From: an uncultured Alphaproteobacteria bacterium
Lineage (GTDB): Bacteria > Pseudomonadota > Alphaproteobacteria > Rhodospirillales > Rhodospirillaceae
NCBI GenBank assembly: GCA_900079695.1
Contig: LT599022.1
Coordinates: 772,287 to 836,286, forward strand
Direction: 5' to 3'
DNA length: 64,000 nucleotides
Position 1 is the first letter of the stretch. Every line of letters starts with the position of its first letter. The notes below the pieces were generated by a model. The model was not told the origin of the DNA and searched no databases. It saw only the letters and a program-made list of their open reading frames with translations. Below, in pieces: positions 10,074 to 18,173 of this stretch. The position numbers and the translations under genes are program-made.

Positions 10074-10886
10074 ATGGACTCGGGCATACCCAATGGTGTG
10101 GGCGCGAAGCCCGGCCTCAACCTTCGCCAGGCCCGCATCGTCGAACTCGCGAAGGCGGCGGGCTACGTCAACATCGAGCATCTGGCCGCCAGCCTGGGGG
10201 TGACGCCGCAAACCGTGCGCCGCGACATCAACCGGCTGTGCGACGCGGGGATGCTGGCGCGGTATCACGGCGGCGCGAGCCTCCTGCCCAACACCCGCAA
10301 CACCGACTACGAAGCGCGCAAGCTCGCGGCGCGAAACGAAAAGGAACGAATCGGGCGGATGGTGGCGCGCCACATCCCCGACGGCGCATCGCTCTTCATC
10401 AACATCGGCACCACGACCGAAGCGGTGGCGCACGCGCTCGTCAACCACCGGGCGCTGCGCGTGATCACCAACAACATCAACATCGCGATTCTGCTACGCG
10501 ACTGCCCCGACTTCGAAATCACCGTCGCGGGCGGGCGGCTGCGGTCCCACGACCTCGCGGTGGTGGGCGAGGCGACGATCGACTTCATCAACCAGTTCAA
10601 GGTGGATTTCGGCGTGATCGGAGTTTCGGGAATCGATCCCGACGGCACCCTGCTCGATTTCGACTATCGCGAAGTGCGGGTCGCGCAGGCGATCGTGCAG
10701 AACGCCCGCACGGTGTTCCTCGCCACCGACCGCACCAAGTTCGGTCGCCGCGCGATGGTCAAGCTCGGCCACATCTCGATGGTCGACGGCCTGTTCCTCG
10801 ACGCCCTGCCGCCCCCGCCGTTCGCCGAGATGCTGGCGGAAAGCCAGGTGGCGGTGCATTGCGTCCCGCCCGAGGACGAGCCCTAA
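10074..10886 (+). CDS. DeoR-family transcriptional regulator
   Basis: DNA-binding repressor of the DeoR/GlpR family, 270 residues. The N-terminal winged helix (about residues 10-65) contains LAASLGVTPQTVRRDINRL, the DeoR signature. The C-terminal DeoR sensor domain (about 80-250) carries GTTTEAVAHAL and the ITNNINIA and AGGRLR motifs that bind sugar phosphates in this family. I chose the ATG at 10074 for GGAGGG at suitable spacing; an in-frame ATG at 10038 lacks one. It diverges from the TRAP operon and likely represses it in response to a phosphorylated metabolite (inference). Its TAA overlaps the stop of the convergent nnr gene. Confidence 0.93.
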   Translation: MDSGIPNGVGAKPGLNLRQARIVELAKAAGYVNIEHLAASLGVTPQTVRRDINRLCDAGMLARYHGGASLLPNTRNTDYEARKLAARNEKERIGRMVARHIPDGASLFINIGTTTEAVAHALVNHRALRVITNNINIAILLRDCPDFEITVAGGRLRSHDLAVVGEATIDFINQFKVDFGVIGVSGIDPDGTLLDFDYREVRVAQAIVQNARTVFLATDRTKFGRRAMVKLGHISMVDGLFLDALPPPPFAEMLAESQVAVHCVPPEDEP

Positions 10887-12364
10887 CCCGCCTCCAGCAC
10901 CCGCAGCACGCCCGGCAGCGCGTCGGGCAGGTCCTCGGCGATCAGGCCGGGGCCGAACGCGGCGGCGGCGCGCCCGTGCAGCCAGACCGCCGCGCACGCC
11001 GCCTCGAACGCCGCCATCCCCTGCCCCAGCAACCCGGCGGCGATTCCGGCGAGAACGTCGCCCGCGCCACCGGTGGCGAGGGTCGGCGGCGCGTCGGCAT
11101 TGATCGCGGCCCGGCCATCGGGCGCGGCGATCACCGTATCCGAGCCCTTCAGCACCACCACCGCACGGCTGCGCGACGCGGCGGCGCGCGCCGCGCCGAG
11201 GCGGTCGGCACGGATGTCGAGATCGGGGAACAGACGCGCGAACTCTCCGGCATGCGGGGTCAGGATCGCCGGAGCCGCAATCGCGTCGAACAACGCCGAT
11301 GGCGCTTCGGCGAACGCGGCGAAAACGTCGGCATCGAGCACGCACGCGCGTCCGGCCGCGAGAATCGCGCCGACGCGGGCGCGCAGACGCTCGGCGTCGC
11401 CGTGACCGGGGCCGATCAGCACGACGTTGCGGCGCGCGTCGGCGAGCGCGGCGGCGAACGCCGCGTCGCCGTCGGGCAGCACGATCACCCCGGGATCCTG
11501 GGCATAGAGGAGCGCCTCCCCAGGCTCGCACACCACGCTCGCCAGCCCGGCCCCGGCACGCCGCGCGCCGCGAAGCGCCAGGCGGATCGCCCCGGTCATC
11601 GGCCCGCCGACCGCCAGCAGGTGGCCGCGACGGTACTTGTGGGCTTCCGCATCGAGGCGCGGCAACCGCCACAGTCCGGGACCGTTGCGCCAGCAGCGCG
11701 CCCGGCTCGTCGGCGCGGCGGCCTCGGGAATGCCGATGTCGGCGATCACGGTTTCGCCGCACAGGTCACGCCCCGGCAGCAGCAGGTGCCCGGGCTTGGC
11801 GCGAAAGAAGCTCACCGTCAGCGCCGCCTGCGGCGCAAAGCCGCGCACCGCGCCGGTGGCGCCGTCGAGGCCGCTCGGCACGTCCACCGCGACCACCGGC
11901 AGACCGCGCGCCACCGCCGCCCGCAGCACCTCCGCGGCATCGCCGTCGACGTCGCGATTGAGCCCGGCGCCGAACACCGCATCCACCACCAGCCGCGCGC
12001 CGTCGAGCACCGCCTCGGAGAGCGCCTCGGTCTTTCCCCATTCGGCCGCGAACGCCGCCGCATCGCCGCGATAGGCGGAAACCGGCGCGAGGGTCGCCAC
12101 CCGCACCGGCCAGCCCGCGTCGACGAGAACCCGGGCGCAGACGAAACCGTCGCCGCCGTTGTTGCCGGGCCCGCACAGCACGGCGACGGGGCGCGGCGAC
12201 CAGCGCGCGACGATCGCCTCGGCGACGGCGCGCCCGGCGTTGGCCATCAGCGTCAGCCCCGGCACGCCCGCGGCGATCGCGAAGGCATCGGCGGCGGCCA
12301 TTTCGACGGGAGACAACAGGAGCGCCCGGGCGGAAACGCGGGGGTCGGCGGCGGGATCGGTCAT
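10883..12364 (-). CDS. nnr: Bifunctional NAD(P)H-hydrate epimerase/dehydratase
   Basis: Repairs hydrated NAD(P)H: the N-terminal YjeF_N domain epimerises NAD(P)HX and the C-terminal carbohydrate-kinase-like domain dehydrates it using ADP. It has 493 residues, normal for the fused form. The epimerase half shows CGPGNNGGDGFVCARVL and the dehydratase half shows HAGEFARLFP, VLKGSDTVIA and the NADAPPTLATGGAGDVLAG active-site region. The ATG at 12364 has AGAGG upstream; the longer open frame overlaps the divergent dehydrogenase promoter. The stop overlaps the deoR stop by 2 bases. Confidence 0.95.
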   Translation of the reverse strand: MTDPAADPRVSARALLLSPVEMAAADAFAIAAGVPGLTLMANAGRAVAEAIVARWSPRPVAVLCGPGNNGGDGFVCARVLVDAGWPVRVATLAPVSAYRGDAAAFAAEWGKTEALSEAVLDGARLVVDAVFGAGLNRDVDGDAAEVLRAAVARGLPVVAVDVPSGLDGATGAVRGFAPQAALTVSFFRAKPGHLLLPGRDLCGETVIADIGIPEAAAPTSRARCWRNGPGLWRLPRLDAEAHKYRRGHLLAVGGPMTGAIRLALRGARRAGAGLASVVCEPGEALLYAQDPGVIVLPDGDAAFAAALADARRNVVLIGPGHGDAERLRARVGAILAAGRACVLDADVFAAFAEAPSALFDAIAAPAILTPHAGEFARLFPDLDIRADRLGAARAAASRSRAVVVLKGSDTVIAAPDGRAAINADAPPTLATGGAGDVLAGIAAGLLGQGMAAFEAACAAVWLHGRAAAAFGPGLIAEDLPDALPGVLRVLEAG

Positions 12365-12470
12365 CGGGGCCTCTGCGGCTTGCGCGACGGCGGGGTTTGG
12401 GTCCAAATTACACCCCGTCGGCGACCCGGCAAAGCCGCTTCGCCCAGGATCGGATTCGAGGTTTCTCATC

Positions 12471-13736
12471 ATGCGTGCGTTCGTTCTCGGTGCCGGCGTC
12501 GTCGGCGTCTCCACCGCTTACGCCCTGGCGAAGCGCGGCGTCGACGTGACGGTGTTCGACCGTCAGCCCGGCCCGGCGCTCGAAACCAGCTTCGCCAACG
12601 GCGGGCAGATCTCCGCCTGTCACGTCACCCCTTGGGCCACGCCCAACACTCCCCGCCAGCTCGCCAAATGGCTGGGGCGGCCGGAAGCGCCGCTCTACAT
12701 GCCGCTGTTGCGCTGCGACCCGGCGCTGTGGCGCTGGGGGCTGCTGTTCCTGATGAACACGCCGGCGGCGAAGAGCCGCCGCAATCTCGAACGCGCATTG
12801 CGCGTGGCGATGCACAGCCGCAACCTCGTCAAGGTCTGGCGCGCCGAACTCGGCCTCGACTACGACAGCAAGTCGCGGGGCATCCTCAACTTCTACCGCG
12901 ACCCGCGGGAGTTCGAGGCCGCCTGCCGCGCCAACGCGGCGATGAACGCGATCGGCCTCGACCGCGAGGTGAAGACCCCCGACGAATGCCTCGCCCTCGA
13001 ACCGGCGCTCGAAACCGTGCGGCCGCTGCTGGTGGGCGGCATCTACAGCCCGTCGGACGAAAGCGGCGACGCCTGGAAGTTCACGCAAGGCGTGGCGAAG
13101 GCGGCCGAGGCGCTCGGCGTGCAGTTCCGCTACGCCACGCCGATCCGCGCGCTCGAAGCCGAGAACGGCCGGATCAAGGGCGTGCTGCTGGCGCAGGGCG
13201 AGCGGGTGGGCTGCGATGCGGTGGTGGTTTCGCTCGGCAGCTTCTCGGGCAAACTCACCGAAAGCGTCGGCTTCGGCCTGCCGATCTATCCGGCGAAGGG
13301 CTACTCGATCACCGTCTCCACCGCGGGACATGCGGCGGGAGCGCCGGAGGTGAGCCTGATCGACGACGAGAACAAGATGGTGTTCTCGCGCTTCGGCGAG
13401 CGACTGCGCGCCGCAGGAACCGCCGAACTCAACGGCTGGAGCGACGCCATCGACGCGCGCCGCGCCAACGTCATCCTCGCCAAGACCCGCGCGCTGTTCC
13501 CGCAAGCGTCGGACTACGCCGAGCCGAACTTCTGGGCGGGCCTGCGCCCCTCGACCCCGGATTCCGCGCCGATCATCGGCAAGACCCCGATCGCGGGCCT
13601 GTGGCTCAACACCGGCCACGGCACTCTGGGGTGGACGATGGCGGCAGGCTCGGCGGATGCGATCGCCGACGCGGTGACCGGCGCGCCCCCGGCGATCGAT
13701 CTCGCAGGGCTCGGCATGGACCGCTTCGGCGAATAG
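12471..13736 (+). CDS. dadA: D-amino-acid dehydrogenase, FAD-dependent (DadA family)
   Basis: Oxidises D-amino acids to keto acids and passes electrons to the respiratory chain. It has 421 residues, the family length. The N-terminal FAD-binding motif is LGAGVVGVSTAYALAKRG and the glycine-rich FANGGQIS follows. The C-terminal part has FWAGLRPSTPDSAPIIGKTP and the closing NTGHGTLGWTMA, both characteristic of DadA. The start at 12471 is preceded by GAGG. It diverges from nnr with about 106 bases between. Confidence 0.93.
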   Translation: MRAFVLGAGVVGVSTAYALAKRGVDVTVFDRQPGPALETSFANGGQISACHVTPWATPNTPRQLAKWLGRPEAPLYMPLLRCDPALWRWGLLFLMNTPAAKSRRNLERALRVAMHSRNLVKVWRAELGLDYDSKSRGILNFYRDPREFEAACRANAAMNAIGLDREVKTPDECLALEPALETVRPLLVGGIYSPSDESGDAWKFTQGVAKAAEALGVQFRYATPIRALEAENGRIKGVLLAQGERVGCDAVVVSLGSFSGKLTESVGFGLPIYPAKGYSITVSTAGHAAGAPEVSLIDDENKMVFSRFGERLRAAGTAELNGWSDAIDARRANVILAKTRALFPQASDYAEPNFWAGLRPSTPDSAPIIGKTPIAGLWLNTGHGTLGWTMAAGSADAIADAVTGAPPAIDLAGLGMDRFGE

Positions 13737-13739
13737 CCG

Positions 13740-14516
13740 TTACGTTCCCGTCGCCGGCTGCGTGACGGCGAGGCGATCCAGCAACGCGCCGATCATCGGA
13801 TGATCCGGGTCGAGCGACTGCGCCCGGTGCGCGACTTCCAGCGCCGCGGACGTGCGCCCGAGTTCGGCCAGCAGGGTAGCGAAATCGTAATGCGCGCCGA
13901 ACAACCGCGGGCGGCACGACACCGCGCGTTGGTAGGCGCCCGCCGCCGCTTCCGCCCGCCCGCCCGCCCGCAGCCGGTCGGCGAGCATCCACCACACCCG
14001 CGCCTCGTCGGGAAAGGCGATAGCGGCGGCATCGAGCACGTCGAGCACCGCCGCGTCGCGCCCCAGGGCCACCAGGAACATCGCGAATTCGAGCCACATC
14101 CACGCCACCGCATCGTCGCAGGCAACGGCGCGGCCCCAGCTTTCGACCGCGCCGTCGTGCTGCTCGGCACGCCGCAACGCCGTCGCCAGCCGCGCATGAT
14201 GCCGCGCCACACCGGGCTCGACCGCGACCGACCGGCGGAATACCGTGATCGCGTCCTCCAATCGGCCGCAATCGAGATAGATTTCGCCGAGCACCGCAAG
14301 CGCCGCCGGATCGTGCGGGGCGAACGCCAGCACGCGCTGGCAAAGCTCCGCCGCCTCGATCATGTCCCCCGCCGCATAACAGAGTTCGGCAAGAAGATTG
14401 AGCGCGCCGCGATGGCGGGGCCGCGCGATCAAAATCGCGCGGCAGATCTGCCGCGCGGCGGCGAAATTCCCCCTGCCGCGCATATCGAGCGCGGCGGCGA
14501 ACTGCTTTTCCATCAT
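13740..14516 (-). CDS. Tetratricopeptide repeat protein
   Basis: A 258-residue soluble protein made of consecutive TPR-like helical pairs from about residue 5 to 245, for example ARQICRAILIARPRHRGALN and a later repeat ending in FRRSVAVEPG. No signal peptide or membrane segment is obvious. The start is a double ATG (14516/14513) after GGGGAG. It lies 65 bases downstream of the thioredoxin-like gene at the end of the iron operon and may be read with it. Specific role unknown; TPRs generally hold partner proteins. Confidence 0.8.
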   Translation of the reverse strand: MMEKQFAAALDMRGRGNFAAARQICRAILIARPRHRGALNLLAELCYAAGDMIEAAELCQRVLAFAPHDPAALAVLGEIYLDCGRLEDAITVFRRSVAVEPGVARHHARLATALRRAEQHDGAVESWGRAVACDDAVAWMWLEFAMFLVALGRDAAVLDVLDAAAIAFPDEARVWWMLADRLRAGGRAEAAAGAYQRAVSCRPRLFGAHYDFATLLAELGRTSAALEVAHRAQSLDPDHPMIGALLDRLAVTQPATGT

Positions 14517-14581
14517 CCGGACTCCCCATGTCACGTCGCGGGGAATACGTTCCGGAAACGGGAATACTGGCGCCGAACCTT

Positions 14582-15085
14582 TTATGAAGGTTCGCGCCGC
14601 ACGAGCGGCAGCAGCCGGTTTTCGAGGGCGGCGTGGTCGAGCGCACCGTCCACCCGCTCGACGACGATGCCGCGGGAATCGATCAGGAAATTCGTCGGCG
14701 CCCCCGAAACTCCGTACCGCCGCGTGGTGATGTGCACCGAATCGCGCAGGATCGGCAGGTTTTCGAGGCCGAGGCGGCGGTAGGTGGCGCGGATCGTCGC
14801 CGCGTCGTCGACCATGTTCACCGGCAGGATCGCCACCTTGTCGGCGCCGTGGGCGCGCAGGAACGCGTCGAGCACCGGCAGTTCGGCGGTGCACGGGCCG
14901 CAGCCGGTGAACCAGAAGCTCACCAGCACCGCCTTGCCTTGATGATCGGCGAGGCGGACGTTCTCGTCCGCGCCGTCGAGCACCGCGATCTCCGGGGCGA
15001 GGCGGCCGCGCGTCGCCCCCTTCGGCGCATCGCCGCACGCCGTCAGCAGCGCCGCCAGTCCGAGCATCGCGAGCGCCGCCCTCAT
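14582..15085 (-). CDS. Thioredoxin-like (TlpA/AhpC) periplasmic lipoprotein
   Basis: Predicted envelope thiol-disulfide protein of 167 residues. The signal peptide ends in the lipobox LTAC, making Cys17 the lipidated residue. The thioredoxin fold carries WFTGCGPCTAELPVL, whose CGPC matches the TlpA redox active site. The start at 15085 forms an ATGA overlap with the ABC ATPase stop, so the genes are translationally coupled. Thioredoxin-like proteins are also encoded with the P19 iron system of Campylobacter jejuni (Cj1664-Cj1665), which fits its place here; the in-vivo partner is unknown. Confidence 0.88.
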   Translation of the reverse strand: MRAALAMLGLAALLTACGDAPKGATRGRLAPEIAVLDGADENVRLADHQGKAVLVSFWFTGCGPCTAELPVLDAFLRAHGADKVAILPVNMVDDAATIRATYRRLGLENLPILRDSVHITTRRYGVSGAPTNFLIDSRGIVVERVDGALDHAALENRLLPLVRREPS

Positions 15086-15783
15086 CGGTCGGACTCCACG
15101 CGCCCGTGGGCGAGGCGGACGGTGCGTTCCGCCACCTCCCCGAACGCCGGATTGTGGGTCACCAGCACGATCGTCCGCCCCTCGCGATGCAGCGCGCGGA
15201 AAAGATCCATGATCGTCTCCTCGTTGGTCTCGTCGAGATTGCCGGTGGGTTCGTCGGCGAGAATCAGCGACGGCTCGTTGATCAGCGCGCGGGCGATGCA
15301 GACGCGCTGCTGCTCGCCGCCCGACAGCTGCGACGGCCGATGCCCGGCGCGGGGGCCGAGGCCGACCCGCTCCAGCGCCGCCTGCGCCGCCGCGGCATCC
15401 GCCACCGAGTGGTAGTGCTGCGCCAGCATCAGGTTTTCGAGCGCGGTGAGGTAGGGGATCAGGTGGAACTGCTGGAACACCAGGCCGATCCTCTCGCGGC
15501 GGATGCGCGCCTGCTCGGCCTCGTCCATCTGCGCGGTCGGAATGCCGTCGAGCAGATACTCGCCGTCGCTCGGCCGGTCGAGACACGAGAGGATGTTGAG
15601 GAGCGTGGTCTTGCCCGACCCCGAAGGGCCCATGATCGCGACGAACTCCCCCGCGCGGATCGAAAAGCTCACGTCGCGCAGCGCCTCCACCGCGCCGAAG
15701 CGCCGGGACAGGCCGCGCAGCGCGATCACCGGATGCGTCGCCGCGGGCAGCGGCGGTTCGGCATAGGACACGGCAGCGGTCAT
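15082..15783 (-). CDS. ABC transporter ATPase (MacB/LolD family)
   Basis: Cytoplasmic ATPase subunit for the two FtsX-type permeases encoded just upstream. It has 233 residues. Walker A GPSGSGKTT, the Q-loop region FQQFHLIPYLTALEN, signature LSGGEQQRV and Walker B LILADEPTGNLDE are all present. The GNLDE ending is the hallmark of the MacB/LolD mechanotransmission class rather than an import ABC. The start lies 1 base after the permease stop and the stop overlaps the thioredoxin gene. It corresponds in order to Cj1663 of the C. jejuni P19 locus. Confidence 0.93.
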   Translation of the reverse strand: MTAAVSYAEPPLPAATHPVIALRGLSRRFGAVEALRDVSFSIRAGEFVAIMGPSGSGKTTLLNILSCLDRPSDGEYLLDGIPTAQMDEAEQARIRRERIGLVFQQFHLIPYLTALENLMLAQHYHSVADAAAAQAALERVGLGPRAGHRPSQLSGGEQQRVCIARALINEPSLILADEPTGNLDETNEETIMDLFRALHREGRTIVLVTHNPAFGEVAERTVRLAHGRVESDR

Positions 15784-15784
15784 C

Positions 15785-16924
15785 TCACTCTCCTCTCAGA
15801 ACCCGGGCGGGCGCGACCTTCACCGCGCGCCGCACCGGCACGATCGCCGCGGCGAGCGCCGTCGCCATCGCGGCGGCGAGCGTCACCGGCAGCACCAGCG
15901 GGCGGAACCCCACCCACGCGCCGAACACCGCCTGGCCCAGCACCTGCGCCAGCGCGAAGCCGAGCGCGAGTCCGAGCAGCGTGCCCGCCACCGAGATCAA
16001 CGCGGTCTCGCCGAGGAACTGCGCGACGATCGCGCGGTGCCCCGCCCCCAGCGCCTTGGCGAGGCCGATCTCGGGAGCGCGCTCGGCGACCATCGCGGTG
16101 AGCGTCGCGTTCACGCACAGGGTCGTCATCACCAGAATGAACGCCGCCACCACCGCCATCAGGCCGTCGATCTTGTCGAGAATCACCCCGTCGGATTCGG
16201 AAATCCGGCGGATCGGCCGGGCGGACACCCCGGGCGCGGCGGCGTCGATGGCGGCGGCGAGCGCATCGGCCTCCGCCCCCTCGACCGACACGCTCAGCAT
16301 CGCGAAATCCGCCCGCCCCGGCCGCCCCAGCAGCCGTTGCGCGAGCGGCAGGGAGACGAACATCTGCTCGTCCTCCGCGTCGCCGCTCTCGACGATGCCC
16401 TTGACCGTCACCTGCGCCTGCACCCCGTCCTCACCCTCGACCGCGAGGGCGTCGCCGAGGCGGATTTCCATCGCATCCGCGAGCCTGCGGCCGACCATCG
16501 CGTTGCGGTCGTCGAAGGCGACGCCGATCCACGATCCCGCCACCTGCCAATAGGGCGAAACCTTGCGCAGACCGGGGAAGTCCACCCCCGCGAGGACGAC
16601 GTTGCCCTGGTCGAGCCGCACCACGCCGTAGAGCGCCGGAGTCGCGCCGACCAGCCGCTCCGGCGGCACCGCCGCGACCGCGCGCGTCAGCAGCGCCGCG
16701 TCGACGCCGCGCACCGCCGGATCGGCGGCCGCGACCACGAAGTTCGCGCCGTAGGCCCTCAGCTCCTCGCCCATCTTCACCTTGATGTCGAGATAGAGGG
16801 CGAGCAGCGCCGACACCACCGCCGCGCCCACCGCCAGCGCCGCCAGCGCCAGCGCCACCCGCGACGCCCGCACGCTGAGCGAGCGCCACAGGAGCAGCAT
16901 GAACATCCGGCTACCGCCTGCCAT
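15785..16924 (-). CDS. FtsX/MacB-type ABC permease, second of a pair
   Basis: Inner-membrane permease of 379 residues with the MacB topology: one N-terminal membrane helix (about 20-45), a large periplasmic domain and three C-terminal helices holding the FtsX domain. The segment MVAERAPEIGLAKALGAG is the typical FtsX cytoplasmic motif. I kept the ATG at 16924 because GGAGGT lies 6 bases upstream; a second ATG at 16906 is also possible. The start overlaps the preceding permease by 14 bases. It pairs with that permease and the MacB-class ATPase. Confidence 0.9.
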   Translation of the reverse strand: MAGGSRMFMLLLWRSLSVRASRVALALAALAVGAAVVSALLALYLDIKVKMGEELRAYGANFVVAAADPAVRGVDAALLTRAVAAVPPERLVGATPALYGVVRLDQGNVVLAGVDFPGLRKVSPYWQVAGSWIGVAFDDRNAMVGRRLADAMEIRLGDALAVEGEDGVQAQVTVKGIVESGDAEDEQMFVSLPLAQRLLGRPGRADFAMLSVSVEGAEADALAAAIDAAAPGVSARPIRRISESDGVILDKIDGLMAVVAAFILVMTTLCVNATLTAMVAERAPEIGLAKALGAGHRAIVAQFLGETALISVAGTLLGLALGFALAQVLGQAVFGAWVGFRPLVLPVTLAAAMATALAAAIVPVRRAVKVAPARVLRGE

Positions 16925-18170
16925 GCAACACCTCCACCGGCGCGAGGCGGGCGATCGCGCGCGCGGGCGGCACCGCCCCGGCGAGCGCCACCAGAACCGC
17001 CGCCACCGTCACCAGCGGCACCGCGATCCACGGCACCGCCAGCCCCTGCCCGAACACCATCGCGCCGATCCCCTGCGCCAGCAGCGCCCCCAAGGCCGCG
17101 CCGCACACCCCGCCGATCAGGCCGATCAGCGCCGCCTCGGCGAGGAACTGCGCGTTGATCTCGGCGAGCCCGGCGCCGAGCGCCTTCATCAAGCCGATCT
17201 CGCGGGCGCGCTCCACCACCGTGGCCGTCATCAATGCCGAAACCCCCATCGCTGCGGAGGCGAACGCCGCCAGAGTCACCACCGCCAGCAGCACCTGCAT
17301 CTTGCCGATCACCGCACCCTCGCCCGCCGCCACCTTCCACACCGGCCGCGCCGAGGCGTTGACCACCGCCTCCTCGATCTGGTGCGCGATCGCCGAGACG
17401 TAGGCGGTGCAGTACCAGGTATCGTATTCCGCGGTGGTAAGCTTGTCGGCGTCGTGGCGGGCGCGGGTGGAGAGTTCGTTCTCCGGCACCGTCAGCGCCG
17501 AAACCTCGATCGCGCCGACCCGCCCCGGCAGACCCGCGACGCCCTGCGCCAGCGCGAGATCGGCGACGATCGCGCCGTCCTCCTCGCCGCCGGTTTCGAC
17601 CACGCCGCTCACCGTCAGCAGCCCCGCCGCGCCCGCGTCGATCGCATCCCCGGGACCGAGGCCGAGCCGACGCGCCAGGGACCGCCCCAGCAGCACCTCG
17701 CCCGCGCCCTCCGGCCATGCGCCGATCACCGCCCAATGGGCGGCGGTGGTGCGCACCCCCACCGTGAAGGGATCGCCGTCGGGCAGTTCGATATCGCGCC
17801 GGAACCACGTTCCGACCAGCGGCAGCCGAGCCCCGTCGACTTCGACTTCCGCATTCAAAAACGGCGATAGGCCGATGATATTGTTCCGCCAGAAGATATC
17901 CTTGATCCGCGGCAGATCGTCCTCGGCGAGGGTTTCCCGGCCCTTCAGCGGGTTGAGGCCGAGACCGGCGAGCGACAGGCTCTCGCCTTTCGGCACCACC
18001 CGGATATTGGCACCGTAGGCGCGCAGCTCCTGCGCCATCCGGTCGCCGACGCCGACCGACAAAGTGGCGAGAGCCATGCCGAGGGTCGCCGCCAGCCCGA
18101 CCGCCAGACCCGCGAGGATCTTGCGCCGCCGCCCTTCGAGAAACGATTGCCGCAACACCCGCCAGAACAT
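16911..18170 (-). CDS. FtsX/MacB-type ABC permease, first of a pair
   Basis: Inner-membrane permease of 419 residues, architecture as its partner: N-terminal helix (about 18-40), periplasmic domain, and three helices in the last 150 residues. The FtsX motif here is VVERAREIGLMKALGAG. Near the N-terminus it shares ELRAYGAN with the partner permease, which suggests duplication. The start lies 3 bases after the DUF2318 stop. It matches one of the two permeases (Cj1661/Cj1662) of the C. jejuni P19 locus. Confidence 0.9.
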   Translation of the reverse strand: MFWRVLRQSFLEGRRRKILAGLAVGLAATLGMALATLSVGVGDRMAQELRAYGANIRVVPKGESLSLAGLGLNPLKGRETLAEDDLPRIKDIFWRNNIIGLSPFLNAEVEVDGARLPLVGTWFRRDIELPDGDPFTVGVRTTAAHWAVIGAWPEGAGEVLLGRSLARRLGLGPGDAIDAGAAGLLTVSGVVETGGEEDGAIVADLALAQGVAGLPGRVGAIEVSALTVPENELSTRARHDADKLTTAEYDTWYCTAYVSAIAHQIEEAVVNASARPVWKVAAGEGAVIGKMQVLLAVVTLAAFASAAMGVSALMTATVVERAREIGLMKALGAGLAEINAQFLAEAALIGLIGGVCGAALGALLAQGIGAMVFGQGLAVPWIAVPLVTVAAVLVALAGAVPPARAIARLAPVEVLHGRR

Positions 18171-18173
18171 CGC

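Noticed and set aside
9941..13765. 1274-codon plus-strand frame
   Set aside because: Runs through deoR and dadA in a different frame and antisense to nnr, with no family motif.
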